From the NCBI GenBank assembly GCA_003013855.2, contig PVNU02002353.1:2666001-2730000 (forward strand): 64,000 bases of DNA, read 5' to 3'. Positions 23,689-36,284 of the stretch are shown piece after piece. Made by a program: the position numbers and the translations under genes. Below the pieces are notes generated by a model. It searched no databases, was not told the DNA's origin, and was given only the letters and a program-made list of their open reading frames with translations. This DNA is from Liriodendron chinense (taxonomy: Eukaryota; Streptophyta; Magnoliopsida; Magnoliales; Magnoliaceae). The first letter of the stretch is position 1, and each line of letters begins with the position of its first letter.

Positions 23689-24038
23689 AGTACTATAGGA
23701 ACCAGTAGTGATTAAACACCCTACCATTAAAAACTTCCTAAGGCTTATAGTAATGCTTTCCTAGTTTTTATTTGCCATCCAAGAACATGTTGATAAGATC
23801 ACATAAACCTGGATGAATAGAAAAAATAAATAACAACTTGATCCAAAACTTTTATGGCCCATTAATGGTCACTCACCATTGTTTCCTATGGTATGGTCCA
23901 CCTGAGAATTGGATCTACTTTATTTTTGGGCCCATGCTATAAAGTGAAGTGGAAAAACGGATGGATAGCATGGATATAGAATACATACATCAAGTGGGCC
24001 CTACAGTAAGGGCCGCACCTTCTTAGGTGACACAGGCG

Positions 24039-24163
24039 TAGGGGTGTCAATGGGCCAGACCTGGGGTAGCTCTCGGCCCTGATTTTACATTATTTCGGGT
24101 CGGGCCATAGAGCCGGCCCTATTCAAAATTCTGATTTTTCAGGCCCGACCCTTGACACCCCTA
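24039..24163. mobile_element. hAT-type MITE, 125 bp
   Basis: Terminal inverted repeats TAGGGGTGTCAA (24039-24050) and TTGACACCCCTA (24152-24163) are perfect. The flanking 8-bp duplications CACAGGCG (24031-24038; 24164-24171) are also perfect, the hallmark of hAT insertion. Confidence 0.95.
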
Positions 24164-24219
24164 CACAGGCGCTATATTTTGGGGCAATTATAACTACCTC
24201 TCTCTTTCTCTCTTTGGGG

Positions 24220-25900
24220 TATAGAGTTGTTCAACTCTAATATTGGCTGGTACAGGTCGATACAGGTCAATATAATTGTATCATTCACGAACAATATTAA
24301 TATGTGGTGTCCAACAATACACCAATTGTGATAAGGAGGCCTACCACATGAATTTAGGGCTTATTTGGAACGGAGGATTAAATGATATTGAATTGCATTA
24401 GGTGATTAACACCATTGCTACACAATGATTATGCCTAGAAATACCATTGTATTTGGACCGTCTAATCCCACATTTGGGATCAACTTCTTTCTTTGGGGAA
24501 AAACATTGTACTGATTGAAGCCAATGTTTGGTGGACCATAGAATTGCAATCAACACTCAGTTTCACACTTGAAGCCATACGTCTATATGGATATGCTACT
24601 CTATTGTCACGTTTAAAGGGCGCATATACATGGACAACATGGATAAAACACATGCATCAATGTGGGGCCCATTGATGCAGTACATTTCAAAATTTACAAC
24701 AAAAAAAAAAAAAGCCATATCTCATGTTGTGACTGGATAATACGATGCCTAGATTAATCTGATGATTCCCATCTTTTCCAAAGACAAGATGGAATTTACA
24801 TTGGACCAAATGCAATTCCATACCTGTTCTAAATAGAGGATTAAATGCAATTGAATTACATTAGATAATTAACACCATTGTTACATAATGATGATATGTC
24901 TTGAAATATCATGGTATTTTGACCATATAATCCCATGTTTGGGAATCAAATTCTTCCTTAAAAAAACATTATATGAAATGAAACTTGTGTTTGATGGGCC
25001 ATAGACTTGTAATCTAAGGTACTAGATATCTGGATGCTTAGATCTATCCAATCATTCCCATCATTTTCAAATACCATATGGAATTTTCATTGGACCAAGT
25101 GCAATTCCATACCATTTAATCCCGCCCAATCCCACGTTCCGAACAGGCCCATCATTTGGGGTGGTTGTCCATTGTTTTCATTGTGTGGCCCACATAATGA
25201 TTGGATTATCTTGAATTTTTGAGAGTCTAATATTAATAGAGGACAGAGGAAGGTGCTTACATTCATCCCCACTTTCTTTTTTTCTTTTTTCTTTTCTTTC
25301 TTCTTCTTTGTGTGTGTGTGTGTGACAATTCACGACCATTTTTTAAGTTGCGAATCTAATCACACTATACATGTGGCACACATCCACTTCAATCCAGATG
25401 CCACAAACAATCCTAACCGTCTAATTGGTAGCCATCAGATGGACAATTAAAAAGTAAGCGGTTCAGATCTAACCAGCGAATTTAGATGGTTAAGGCTTAT
25501 TTGATCAAAATGAATTTCCAGCAACCTGTTATCCACAACCAACACAAGAATTGGAAGGTCCGGATTGTGGTAACATGCCTCGTGGTGTTCTTGTATGGTG
25601 TACTTCGCACAAGAACTTGAAACTACAAAAGAACGGCAAACTATCAGCGTAGACAGCTGGATATACTGTGCAAAATTTGAAAGTTTAAAAGGTGAAGAAG
25701 ATGGATTTGGTGGCAAATTGCATCACATTCCGCGCCCTTGATGTGAAAGATTTGTTTTAATTATTAGATTAGGACTGTTTAAGTAGTCCATGGGTTTACC
25801 TGAAATAGTAGTCCGCACTATGTGGGGACCACTCTAACAAGTAGAGTCCAGCATGGATAACCTCTCTAATAAAGAAAGATATGCGCGTAGTTGGAAATTG
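24220..25900. repeat. Duplicated block P, copy 1
   Basis: Direct repeat of 27540-28940. The best-conserved tract is GCATCACATTCCGCGCCCTT near 25720 and 28740, followed by matching sequence to AGATATGCGCG/AGATATATATG. Inside this copy, 24355-24835 and 24826-25150 are themselves diverged direct repeats (GAGGATTAAATG...TTGAATT). No coding content is seen. Confidence 0.75.
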
Positions 25901-26269
25901 CGTGGGTGGTAGGGATGGCAATGGGCCAGGTTTGATTGGGTGGTCGACCACTCGGCTAAAAATTTGATAAAATTCCCTCATCTAATGTGAATGTTCCTAT
26001 CAATCCTTTCATCAAATGGGCCACTCATGTACAAAGAAATAGACATTTTAGACTAATGACACTGATGATCTACATTCAAGATGGATGGGTAGCTAAAGGA
26101 TTAAAATGACATATTTATAGAATATAACACATGTAAATATTCAATTAATTGGGTTAGGTTGGGCAAGGTCAGGATAAAATGACTTGAGCCCAAGCCTCAC
26201 CTGTAAATCAGTCGAGCCATGCATGTGAGTACTGAGCTCAGACCATAAGCCGAGCTAGTATGTCCTAGC

Positions 26270-26418
26270 CTAGCTGGAAGACACCTAGCAGGTCTCAGGT
26301 TCGAAATACCAAGGAAACATACTAACGCAATCGTTGGGTAGGTGCATTGTGTGACCAACCATGTGGGTGTGTTGCACGGCTAACGGGGGTAGGGTGGGTT
26401 GCATGACTAAAAAAAAAA
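26270..26418 (+). mobile_element. SINE-like element
   Basis: A tRNA-like B-box region (GGTCTCAGGTTCGAAATACC, near 26290) is followed by T/G-rich body sequence and a 3' A-run (26409-26418). The A box is weak, and target duplications were not identified. Confidence 0.5.
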
Positions 26419-26529
26419 CACACGCTAAGCAAGTCCAAGCACATCTGAAAAGGCCAGGTCAAGCTCATCAGGTAACCAGCCTGTTGTCCACCCTTAACAA
26501 ATAAGCCATTGTGCCATCCATCAAGGTGG

Positions 26530-26970
26530 TGTGTTGACGCTACCAAGTTTTGTGGACCCCATCATGATGTACATGCTATATCTGCACTGTTCATCCATTT
26601 TACCGAGATCGCTTTAAAGTATTGGCTCAAAAAATTAGGCAAATCTAGAGCCCAAGTAGACCACAACACAGAAAGCAATGGAGATTGAGCACTTACTATT
26701 GAAAACTTCTTGGGGGCCATGATCTAGCTGATATTTTTGTTTTCACTTCATCCACATCCTTGTGACCTTATGAACAGGTTGAATGGCAAATAAACATCAG
26801 GGTGAGCCCTGGGAAGGTTTCAACGGTGGGATCATTTTCCATGGTGTGGTCCACTTGGGCTTTGAATCTGCGTCATTTTTTGGCATGGGCCCAAAAATGA
26901 TCTCACAAAATGGATGGACGGTGTGGATATAACACTACATCATGGTGGGGTCCATAAAATTGGTGAATTT
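26530..26970. mobile_element. Foldback element
   Basis: Inverted arms begin CCAAGTTTTGTGGACCCCATC and end with the complement (GGTGGGGTCCATAAAATTGG). The internal order is as in the other family members. Borders are approximate. Confidence 0.6.
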
Positions 26971-27539
26971 TGTTTTTACACACTCATCCACACCACATAG
27001 GCACTCATCCTGGTCTACTGTTGAAACAGAGTCTGTTTGCCACTTAGCCATGGGCGGGACCCCGCTTTGATCATTTGACTTGTAGGCATTTATTGGATGG
27101 TTAAAAATGAAAAATATCCAACTGCCCTTTTTCAACAAACTGGTGTCCATGAGTAAGACCCATTTCTATGATGTCACCCCACTTGATTTTCTTTTAATTT
27201 TGCCAGCTAGGGCCCACTGACCACACTGCCAAGCATTTTCCTGTCACCTTGCAAAGACAGGTATAAGTACCTACCTTCTCTTTTGTGTCAATTGTAAGTA
27301 CCTTTCTTCTATTTTCACTTTCATAGATGCCTTTCCCTCTTTCACAGATTCATTGTATGTTTCTCCCATTATTTGATTAATAAACTATTTCACCTCTATC
27401 TCATGGGCAGCCAGGTGTAGGAATGTGGCCCATCATATTGCATATACGTCACTCAACCTACTAGTGTGGTCACTTAACGATGAAAACAAGACACCCCAAA
27501 AATCAAGTTGATCTATTCATGAGGTGCATGGTTTGTTAA

Positions 27540-28940
27540 CTAGTTTTGGCCTATCAGATCATTCAACTCTAATATGGGAACTTGTGTCACCCTATATCGG
27601 CCGGTTCGGGCAGATACAGGTCAAGTTGTATCGATTATGGACAATATTGATGTGTTTTTTACTATACATAGGATTATGAGATGAGACATGAAATCATGAT
27701 TAGGTATTCTGCCATAAGAATTTAGAGGTTTTTGGATGGTTGTCCATTGTTTCTTATGGTGTGACCCACATATTAATTATTAGGGATGAGATTTTTTTTT
27801 AAGGAGCTGATGGCTAACATTGGAGGGTGACTGACTGTGGGTGGGTGTATTAACAGTATGATGTGTGAACTAAGCCCCCCTCCCCCCAAATATTAAAAAA
27901 AATAAAAAATAAAATAGGGAGCTCGCTGTCTTTTTCATTTATGTGTCTACACACACACACATACATGCACTTCAATCCAGACCACCCAAATCTTATGGTG
28001 ATAAAATAAAAGGACGGGGAAATAAAAATTGGAATATTGAAAAATTGCTCCTGTTTTTTCATTAAGTATAACTTTGAATTCATAGAGAGGAACAGTCCCA
28101 TACCATACAGTGATAAAATAAAAGGTTGGAGAAATAAGAATTGCAATATTGAAAATTTGCTTATATTTTTTCATTAAATATGGCTTTGAATTCATACAGA
28201 GGAACAGTCCCAATCATACGGTGATAAAATTGAAAGATAGAAAAACAAGAATTGAAATATTGAAAAATTATTTGCATGTTTTTTCAGTGAGTATAGCTCT
28301 GAATTTATACAGAAAGCATGGCCTAAAAAAGAAAGATTATAATTAATTATATTCTAATCAAATCTCAACACAAGAGAAAATCAAATAAAAATGAAATCAT
28401 ATCGCTCCTAATATATGGTTCATTGTGAACAGCCCATGATTCAAAGTTCAGATTACCCAAACAATCTTGACCATTTAATTGGTGCCCATCAGTGGACAAC
28501 TAAAAACAAAATGGTAAGCGGTTCAGATCCAATGAGTGAATTTAGAAGGTTAAAGTGGTTTGATAAGAAACGAATTTCCAGCAACGTACGCTAAGAGTTT
28601 GAAACTATTAAAGAATGGCATATACTAACCTGAGAATTTGAAACTATAAAAGAGTGGTAAACTATCATTGTAGTCTTCCCGAGGCTTAAGATCCAAAATT
28701 TGAAAGTTTAAAAGTAACACATGGATTTGGTGGCAAATTGCATCACATTCCGCGCCCTTGATGTAAAAGCTTTGTTGAAATCATTATATTAGGCTTGGTG
28801 CAGTAGTCCATGGATTTACCTGAAATAGTTGTCTGCGCTACCTCAACCATATGTGAGGCCCACCTTAACAAGCGATGTCCACCGTTGGTTGCCTTTCTAA
28901 TAAAAAAAGATATATATGCACACGGTTAGAAATTACTTTA
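27540..28940. repeat. Duplicated block P, copy 2
   Basis: Direct repeat of 24220-25900. It carries an extra insertion of three tandem units at 27991-28325. No coding content is seen. Confidence 0.75.
27991..28325. repeat. Tandem repeat, 3 x about 111 bp
   Basis: Copies start at about 27997, 28109 and 28220 (spacing 112 and 111). Each contains GGTGATAAAAT, AATATTGAAAAATT-like text, TTTTTTCATTAA/AGT, and GAATTCATAGAGAGGAACAG or variants. Confidence 0.85.
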
Positions 28941-30112
28941 AAATAATAATTCAAACTAAACTGTCCAAATTACACGTATCAAACCCAAACAGTATGCTTA
29001 TTTAAAGAAGGGAAATGGTACTACAAGGTCGACGGTTTAGCTTTGTGGGCCCCATTGTAATCTCGTCATCCACATGGTAAATTTGGTGGGTCCCTTTTAG
29101 GTCCCAAAAATCAACCATATGGAACTCAAGTGGGTCACACCATCTAAATGGTGTGAATCGCCTAAAAGCACCTGGGATTTGGATATGGCTGAAACTTGGT
29201 GTGACTGCTGAAACAGGTTGTTCCCACTGCTAGCGTAAGCTAGTGGCTGAAGATGGGCGGGTTCAACCGACCGACCTGACGACCTGGGTTGGGGTCAAGA
29301 GTATTGAACCAGATCCGAGCATGAAAACAGTCAACCCAATGAATTTGGGCGGCCTTGTGAAGTCTTGCCACCAACCCAACTGGGCTTGGCTGGGCCTTGG
29401 GCTAGATATATGTTCAATGAATATGAAAATAAATGAAATCACTTCATTTGAACATTACAAATGAACATAAAAATTGAATAACAAATCCTTTTCACTTCAA
29501 GAAATGTATTTATTCATGAATATAATAATTATTTCGGTATCGATAGTTTTAATTCCACACATAACTTTGTATAATTATCTGATTACATTATTGCTTTTAT
29601 AATCGTACATAGTTGGGCTGGCTCGGCCGAACCCAACTCTTAAGGGTTGGGCTCCAACCCAACCCAACCCAATCCCAACTCCATATCCTTGGAACCCAAC
29701 CCAATCCCAAGTCGTGGTTGGGCTGGGTTGGCCGGACTGAAAGTCGGGATTCGGATCGACCTTCTGCGGATACATAAAGTTGCCGGACATAGTTCAAGGT
29801 TTATGCTTCCTCTGTGTCATTGGTGTTCCCTGCCACCCACGTAGCACACTGGTACGTAACGGATCAATTATCCCACCCTCGGAGCGATGAGTATGCAACT
29901 AAAATTAAAAACAAAAACTTAGTGTGACTGCTCATCCAAGTGGGACACAATGGATGAGTTGAATATCTAAACAACGTCTTAGTGGGCCTTATTAATGATC
30001 ATAGAGGACTTAATGGGTGGCCGTCCACCTCAACTGTTGTCTATAGTGTAACCCACTTGCGTCATAGATTGGCCTAAGTTTTAGTCTTGTGGCCTTCAAT
30101 AAAGGGTGCATT
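28941..30112. other. Gene-free stretch with GGGTTGGG-rich block
   Basis: No gene is seen. At about 29640-29740 there is a cluster of CCCAACCCAA and GGTTGGGCTGGGTTGG words on both strands, similar in style to the ends of hAT MITEs. Foldback fragments lie around 29040-29210. Confidence 0.4.
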
Positions 30113-30279
30113 TAGGGCAGTTTAAAAAATCAACCAAATTGATAAAATCGATTGAATCGAATTAAACCGGTCGATTTTGGTCGGTCTTTTATTCAATTTT
30201 GGGTTGGTTCAATTTTTTATATTAAAAATCGAGAAATGTTGGATTGGTTATCAGTTTGTGAAAATTATAATATATATTA

Positions 30280-30830
30280 CCCCTATCGTATGTCCTACTT
30301 TGATAATATCTTTATATATCTACGCCGTTCATTTGTTTTCTTAGCCTATTTTAGGATGTATTTTCAAAAATTAATTAGATCCAAATCTCGAGTGGACCAC
30401 ACCACAGGAAACAATATTGATTGAGCGCTCGCCATTAAAAATGTTCTAGGGCCCACCTTTTTTTTTTTTTGGGGGGGGGGATGCACAACACACCCACCCG
30501 GTCAATCATACATGCTCCCACCCACTGGTGGGGTTAGCGGGTTTCAAACCCAAGACCAACAGTTGAAATGCCCAGGCATCTACTAGTTACCCTAGGGCCC
30601 ACCTGAAGAAGATCTGCAATGTGTATTTGCCATGCATTCAACCCATTAATAAGGTCAAACAGACATGGATGAAAGGAAAAGTCCAATTTCACTTTCAGCT
30701 TCATCCAAACCTTTTATAACTTTTAGTTATAAAAATTTTTAATGGTCATTCACCAGTTTTCACATTGATGTGGTCTACCAAAGATTTGAATTTTCTTAAT
30801 TTTTTTAATATTGTCATGAAACTAACAAAA
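30280..30830. mobile_element. Foldback element nested in the hAT element
   Basis: It shows family order: TACGCCGTTCATTTG, ATCCAAATCTCGAGTGGACCA, CGCCATTAAAAATG and GCCATGCATTCAACCCATTA, with matching right-arm text to about 30830. It is interrupted by the SINE at 30458-30591. Confidence 0.6.
30458..30591 (-). mobile_element. tRNA-like SINE
   Basis: On the minus strand it runs from 30591 to an A-tail (poly-T, 30458-30470 on the plus strand). It has a B-box-like GGTCTTGGGTTTGAAACCC. A perfect 12-bp target duplication CTAGGGCCCACC flanks it (30446-30457; 30592-30603). Confidence 0.8.
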
Positions 30831-30989
30831 CCAAATTGACCAGAATTTATCTGGTTCGGTTCGGTTCGGTTAGTGAGGCTTCATCGGTTCAATTCAATTG
30901 TTAAATATTCAAAACTGAATCAGTCGGTTTGATTGAAAATCGCCCCTCAAAACTGAACCAACCGAACCATGAACAACCCTAGGTGCATC

Positions 30990-33900
30990 TGATTGATGGG
31001 GTGGATGCCAGACATAGATCACGTTGAGGCACACACAAGTAAACCTCAAAGTACATTTTCCCATATAAAATATAGAATATATATTGTTTTTTGTTAGTCA
31101 CATGATGTACCCACTGATGCAATCAGTATCTCCTTGAAATTAAAAGTGAGAAAGTTGTGGAAACACCAAGGCATCCTCCAGCTTGGGCTAACACTAGTAG
31201 GCGAGATAATGTTTAACTTGTAACTTAACGATAGTGTTTTTTTTTCACAATTTGGTCAGTTCAATTGAAGTTAATACACGCCTTACGTACTATTCTTAAG
31301 TGCATGTGTATCAAGCCTCTCACAAAGCCAAAGTATTAATAAGTCTCTTTTCTAATTTGAACTGCAATTTCTAAGCTAACATGGGTTAATTTGTTCATCT
31401 AATTGGTAGCATTCTTCTCCTAACATGGGTTTTCAATTGTGGGCCCAAATGGATGAATGGTTAGATAATTAAAATTGAACCCCATTTAGGCATTTACAAT
31501 GGACATCCTCGAGACTACCATTTAGCGTGCTCCACCGAGTTACGCGCGCACAGAAAATTCAAAATTTTAAATCCTTTCTCGACAAGGTTGGTTAATTGCC
31601 CACACGCACCCCTCCCTGCACCACCCTTACACGCACCACACGTGCCATCCTGGAAATGTCTTGAACATGTGAGTAGTGCACGAGATAGATCCATCATAAA
31701 CAGTAATGTGAGCAAAAATCAGGACGGCCCACTAATAAAGCAGGCCTCACGTGTACTTTAATCTGGACCGTTGGGAAGTGTTTTAAACCATCCATTCTTT
31801 CCGTATATGGGAGGCCCACCCGATGAATGGATCATCTTGAATTTTGTGTATGTTCATCTTTGAGGCATGCTACAACTTATGCACAACTCAGATTTTCCAC
31901 ACACATGTTAGGTTTTTCACACGTGCTGCGTGTAGAGAGGGTGCGTGTGGGGATTGGAAAACCTCAAACTTCAATTAAGACAGACCCTGCATGTGAAGGT
32001 TGTAACGCTTTTTCATGTGAATCATGGGAGCTCGTACGAGGAGTTGAAGGTGTCCGAGATCCTACATATATAAACACGTGTCATAGATCAGAACCGTTCA
32101 TCGGGTAGAATAAACTGTTAGCATTTTATTGACAGAAAATAGTATTAGACTTTAATCAGACATGTCAAACTTATATGAGAAACCTGAACGGTTGGAAACA
32201 AAAGTCCAACGGTCCAAATTCAATGTCAACGTGTTTCTCAATTGAATAGAACAGGAATCTGATTTTAGGTATATAGAATTTTCACAGTTTGGAAAAGATA
32301 ATGAATGGTTCAGATCTCCCACATGTGTGTCATAGGTTCCAGATCTAGAACACGTTTTAGCTCTCTCCCGCGTGCGGCACCTCACGGAATCACGAATTTA
32401 CAGACCTGTGTAACTGTGTTAATACATTTCACATGCATCGCCGCTGAGTCCTGAGTCGTGTTTCAATGAGCGCCGCTCGTGTGCACGTGTCAGATGTCCG
32501 GGCAGATGGCACGTGTTGTAAAAATGGGTGGTTAGAAAAAAAGGACAGAAGGTATGTTGATCCCTACGGACTCTACCCGATAAATGGCCTGGATCTCTGA
32601 CACGTGTTCTGTCGGCTGAGATCACTGACACGTGATCCACCTCCTTACAAGGGTGGGGACTCATTCAATCACGACCCTCGACCTCAAAAATTAATAATAA
32701 TAAAATAAAATAATTAATTAAAACAACCCACCAACTCATCAGAACAACCTCTCATCCTCTCTGGATAACGCCCCTTCACCTCAATTATCAAACATGATAC
32801 TGAGATCTAGGCCGTTCATCAGATGGACCATCGGCACGTACCTTTGTCCAAATCAGATGGACGTTCATCAGGTGGCCTGCGGGCGTACGTTGAAGGTTGA
32901 CCTTTGGTAAATTCACTTTGGTGAACGGACGGTTTGCATGAGCGGTTGGGTCCAACAGATGGAGCAATCTAGATCGTTGAATTGCTGGTGCTAGTTGAGC
33001 AAATTGGAAAACTCATGTATCGTGCATGGAGAGATGCTAGGTGGATAGGCGATTCACACCAACACGAGGCACACTGTGGGCCCACAAGATGAACGGTGGG
33101 ATTCTGAATTTTAAAGACACAGTGTACTAAAAATTGCATAGTCATGAGGACTACCAAAAAATCCTCTATAGTGGCCATCCCTGCCCAATGAGTACACTTT
33201 TTGTCTCAATTGAAGACTCTTAGGAAATGGACAGGATTCCATTTTGGCCATAAGTTGTGGTCTCATCAGTTCATCTGTGACTCATTTTCCATCCTTTTCT
33301 CAGTTCTCTCTCCCTAGGTGAAGGTTCGTACTACTGATTCAAAAATGAATTGCCTATGACTAAGGGAAGTTGTAACTATGATATGGCTGTTAAAAAGTTT
33401 TATGTGCACTTGTCGAATATATAATTTGTTTATCTTGTCATAGGGTGCTGTTATGTGTCGGCACACTAAATGATGAATATGAGGCTCACTTATCCTATCA
33501 TAGCGTGCTTCTACATGTCAGCACTGTGAACTAAATTATGATGAAATCCTACTTGCAAATTGAGGATATTTTTTGCTCCACATTTTTCGGTAAGACATTA
33601 CATGCTAAAAACACAACAACATAGAATCATACACACGTTCACACAGATAAGGTACAGTGATAAATGACATGTAGTCCTAACACGAGTGTCATGTGTAATT
33701 GAGGTAGCATGCCTGACAAGTCTATAAAAACCTGTTGAGAGAAGGATCATATCGCAAACTAGATATGCTTGGTAATCCTATCAAAATAGGAGATTCTCCA
33801 CAAGACAATTGATGCTCTCACGATGATTGTGAAGATTCAAGAAGTAGATCCTTCTCAAAATGGACAAAGATAAAAAACACCATGAGGAACCCAATTCCAG

Positions 33901-35177
33901 TGAGATTAATCCTGTAATGACCATGAATATATACAAAAATGTTTAGGCCTTCAAAGATATCTTCGGATAAGTTGGGATGATTAAAAAAAAAAAAAAAAAC
34001 CAGCGCGCCATGACTATAACTACTAAAGATCCTGGACCAACTAGGAAACTAGACGAGCATTTGCCTCCTCTTGGGCTATATAAAGAGCACACAAGGAAGA
34101 GCTCAAAGCATGCACCTCTCATGAACAACACAGTGTTACTTATCTTAGTTTCTAGTTCATCCACTTTTGTCCAATTGTGTTATAGAACGTTGGAGTTTAT
34201 GTTAGTTTAAATCGCTACTGTCCAATGCTATTATTGCAGTATGCATGTAAGTAGTATAAATATCCATAACTTATTGCTGTTAAATCCCGAGCAACCAAGT
34301 CTTTACTTGGAAGATCACACCCCACTTACATTTTGCTGACCAATCTACCTCGATCATTTATCCATACAAGCGATCATAAGTATTTATCTTTTATTTATTT
34401 CTCTACTTATTTTATTCATCTACTAGTTATATTGAGTTTCAAATATAAATTAATAAAATCATTGCTCAATTGAAAAATAAAAATCCCACAACTATTGTTG
34501 AAAGAAAAGTCTTTAATGCAAAGAAAAATAAAATCTATTGAGGATTAATCCCTACTATGCTAAAATTGTCTGATCGTTGTAACAATTGATAGTTGACGAA
34601 GGTGGCCAATTTCACATATTCAATTTTAATCGGTCTATCTTAGTACTAGGGCCACCAGCGCTCAATTGAACTCAAGTTGAGTACAACTCTAACACAACTA
34701 AACTATCTTAATCGCACATGTTTAACTAAATGCGGGCATTTGTTAAAACATGTGGCCTCATGTTTGATTGAATTGTGCAAACTGGGCCACAATGAAAAGA
34801 AAAGGTTTCCTAAGGCATTGTGGGATAAGTGTGGATGTGAATTGCTTGTAATGTAGGAGATGGTAGCCATGATATGGTCCAATAAAAAGCGTTTTGTGCA
34901 CTCATTGGATGTGGGGGGCATGTAGTGAAAAGCAGTTACCCTTTTTCACTGAAGGCCATGCATTTGCTACACTGGTGTGATGTTTTTTCATGGAGTAGTG
35001 TTGGGAGTCACAGGGTCATACGTTGCATTTAATAAGCTTAACCCCAAGTAAGGCTTGCTATGATGTTTTTATATCATTCAATTAATGTTTTCTTTACCAT
35101 GTGAAAATCAGGTTTATTTAAAACTTAAGTTACAACATGAGTGAATTTTGGGGGAAGTGGATTGAGTGGATGGTGGT
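30990..35177. other. Gene-free stretch
   Basis: No gene is recognised. It includes a cluster of seven CACGTG motifs (31748-32634), a degenerate 65-bp tandem near 33430-33550, and TATA-like boxes (CTATAAAAACC at 33722; CTATATAAAGAG at 34077) that may belong to unrecognised LTR remnants. The A-run at 33983 suggests a further retroposon end. Confidence 0.4.
31748..32634. other. Cluster of seven CACGTG (G-box) motifs
   Basis: CACGTG occurs at 31748, 31920, 32075, 32484, 32510, 32601 and 32629, several in the wider context ACACGTGTCA or its reverse. In plants this is the core site of bZIP and bHLH factors. Here no gene is seen beside it, so regulatory activity is unproven. Confidence 0.5.
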
Positions 35178-35612
35178 GTGTTGATGTCATCAAGTTCTGT
35201 GGGCCCTACCATGATGTATGTGTTATATCCACACTGTCCAACCATTTTGCAAGATCAAGTGGACCATACCATAAGAGGCAGTGGAGAAAATGATGGCCAC
35301 CATTGAAACCTTCATGAGGCTCCCCATGAAGTTTATTAATTTGTCATCAAACTTGTTTATAAGGTCACATAGACCTAGATGAAGGGAAAACACAAATATT
35401 ATATTGATCCAAAACTTATGTGGCCCACAAGAAGTTTTCAACGCTAGGTGTTAATCCCCACTACCTTATGTGGTGTGGTCCATTTGATCTTTGGGTCTGT
35501 TTCATTTTTTGTCCAATGCTGTAAAATGATCTCAAAAATTGGATGGAAGGTATTGATATAACACATACATCATGGTTGGGCCCACAGAACTTGGCGAAGT
35601 CAACACAACAAG
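35178..35612. mobile_element. Foldback element
   Basis: Imperfect inverted ends: GTGTTGATGTCATCAAGTTC and, reversed right end, GTGTTGACTTCGCCAAGTTC. Internal arms contain GTGGGCCCTACCATGATGTA and its near complement. Confidence 0.7.
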
Positions 35613-36284
35613 TTAGGATGGAGTAACATGTGGTGTTTCTTTTATGCTATATTATTTTTTTGAAAGATGGTGTGGACCAGGATAAATGAGCACCCTAATA
35701 ATAAGCCATTCCGAAATTTAGATGGACCATGACACGTGATTTTAGAGGACTCTGGCCTGATTTTACGTGGTGTGGCCCACCTGAGGTTTGGATCGACCTG
35801 GGGTTTTGGAAGCTGGACGTTTGGATCGACCTGATCTTGGAAGCCAAGGAGAATATGAAAAGGGATCACTTGATGGGGACTGAATGTCACGAACACATCG
35901 CGGTGGGGCCCACATGTTGCTTGTACATTAAGTTTGTCCCACAGAGCTTTATAGTGAATCCATCCTCGGTAGAAAAATCGTACATGGAATGGTTCAATGG
36001 CAATCCAGAACGCCCAAACAGCTGGCTCGACTGTGGGTAGATCATGACCATGTGATTTGTTTTCCTTCCAATTTGGACCACTCATATCCGTCGATGGGCA
36101 TCGACATGATGGTTAGAATTTCTTGATCAGTGCGATTTTAGAGATGTGATCCGTTCAAATGGACAACAATTTGGATGGTCTGGATAGCCCTACATGAGTG
36201 TCACGTGCGAGGAGGATGAGTAGCCGCCATTTCCAAAACCAAGCAGCTCGCCAACGGATGCGACTTAGCAACGACCGGGAACCA

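Larger units (their letters stand above)
20840..24016. mobile_element. Foldback element split by a Copia insertion
   Basis: The left arm (about 20840-20956) and the right arm (about 23694-24016) are inverted copies. The left reads GGCCCTTGCCGTGGGGCCCA; the right, reversed, reads GGCCCTTACTGTAGGGCCCA. Removing 20957-23693 rejoins a continuous family consensus (GATTTGAAT...GGAACCAGTAGTGATTAAACA). The Copia element therefore landed inside an existing foldback copy. Confidence 0.75.
25915..27270. repeat. Dispersed repeat Q, copy 2
   Basis: Homologous to 19905-20830. The match is interrupted by a SINE-like insertion (26270-26418) and a foldback element (26530-26970). The left edge TAGGGATGGCAATGGGCC resembles an hAT terminus. 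Confidence 0.65.
30113..30981. mobile_element. hAT-type element hosting nested insertions
   Basis: The ends TAGGGCAGTTTA and (reversed right end) TAGGGTTGTTCA are imperfect inverted repeats. The 8-bp flanks GGTGCATT (30105-30112) and GGTGCATC (30982-30989) match at 7 of 8. The outer parts are rich in GGTTCGGTT/AACCGAACC. The centre is occupied by a foldback element (about 30280-30830), which in turn contains a SINE. Confidence 0.7.

Noticed and set aside
34077..34090. TATA box CTATATAAAGAG
   Set aside because: No recognisable coding sequence follows. It may be part of an old LTR, but no ends were found.
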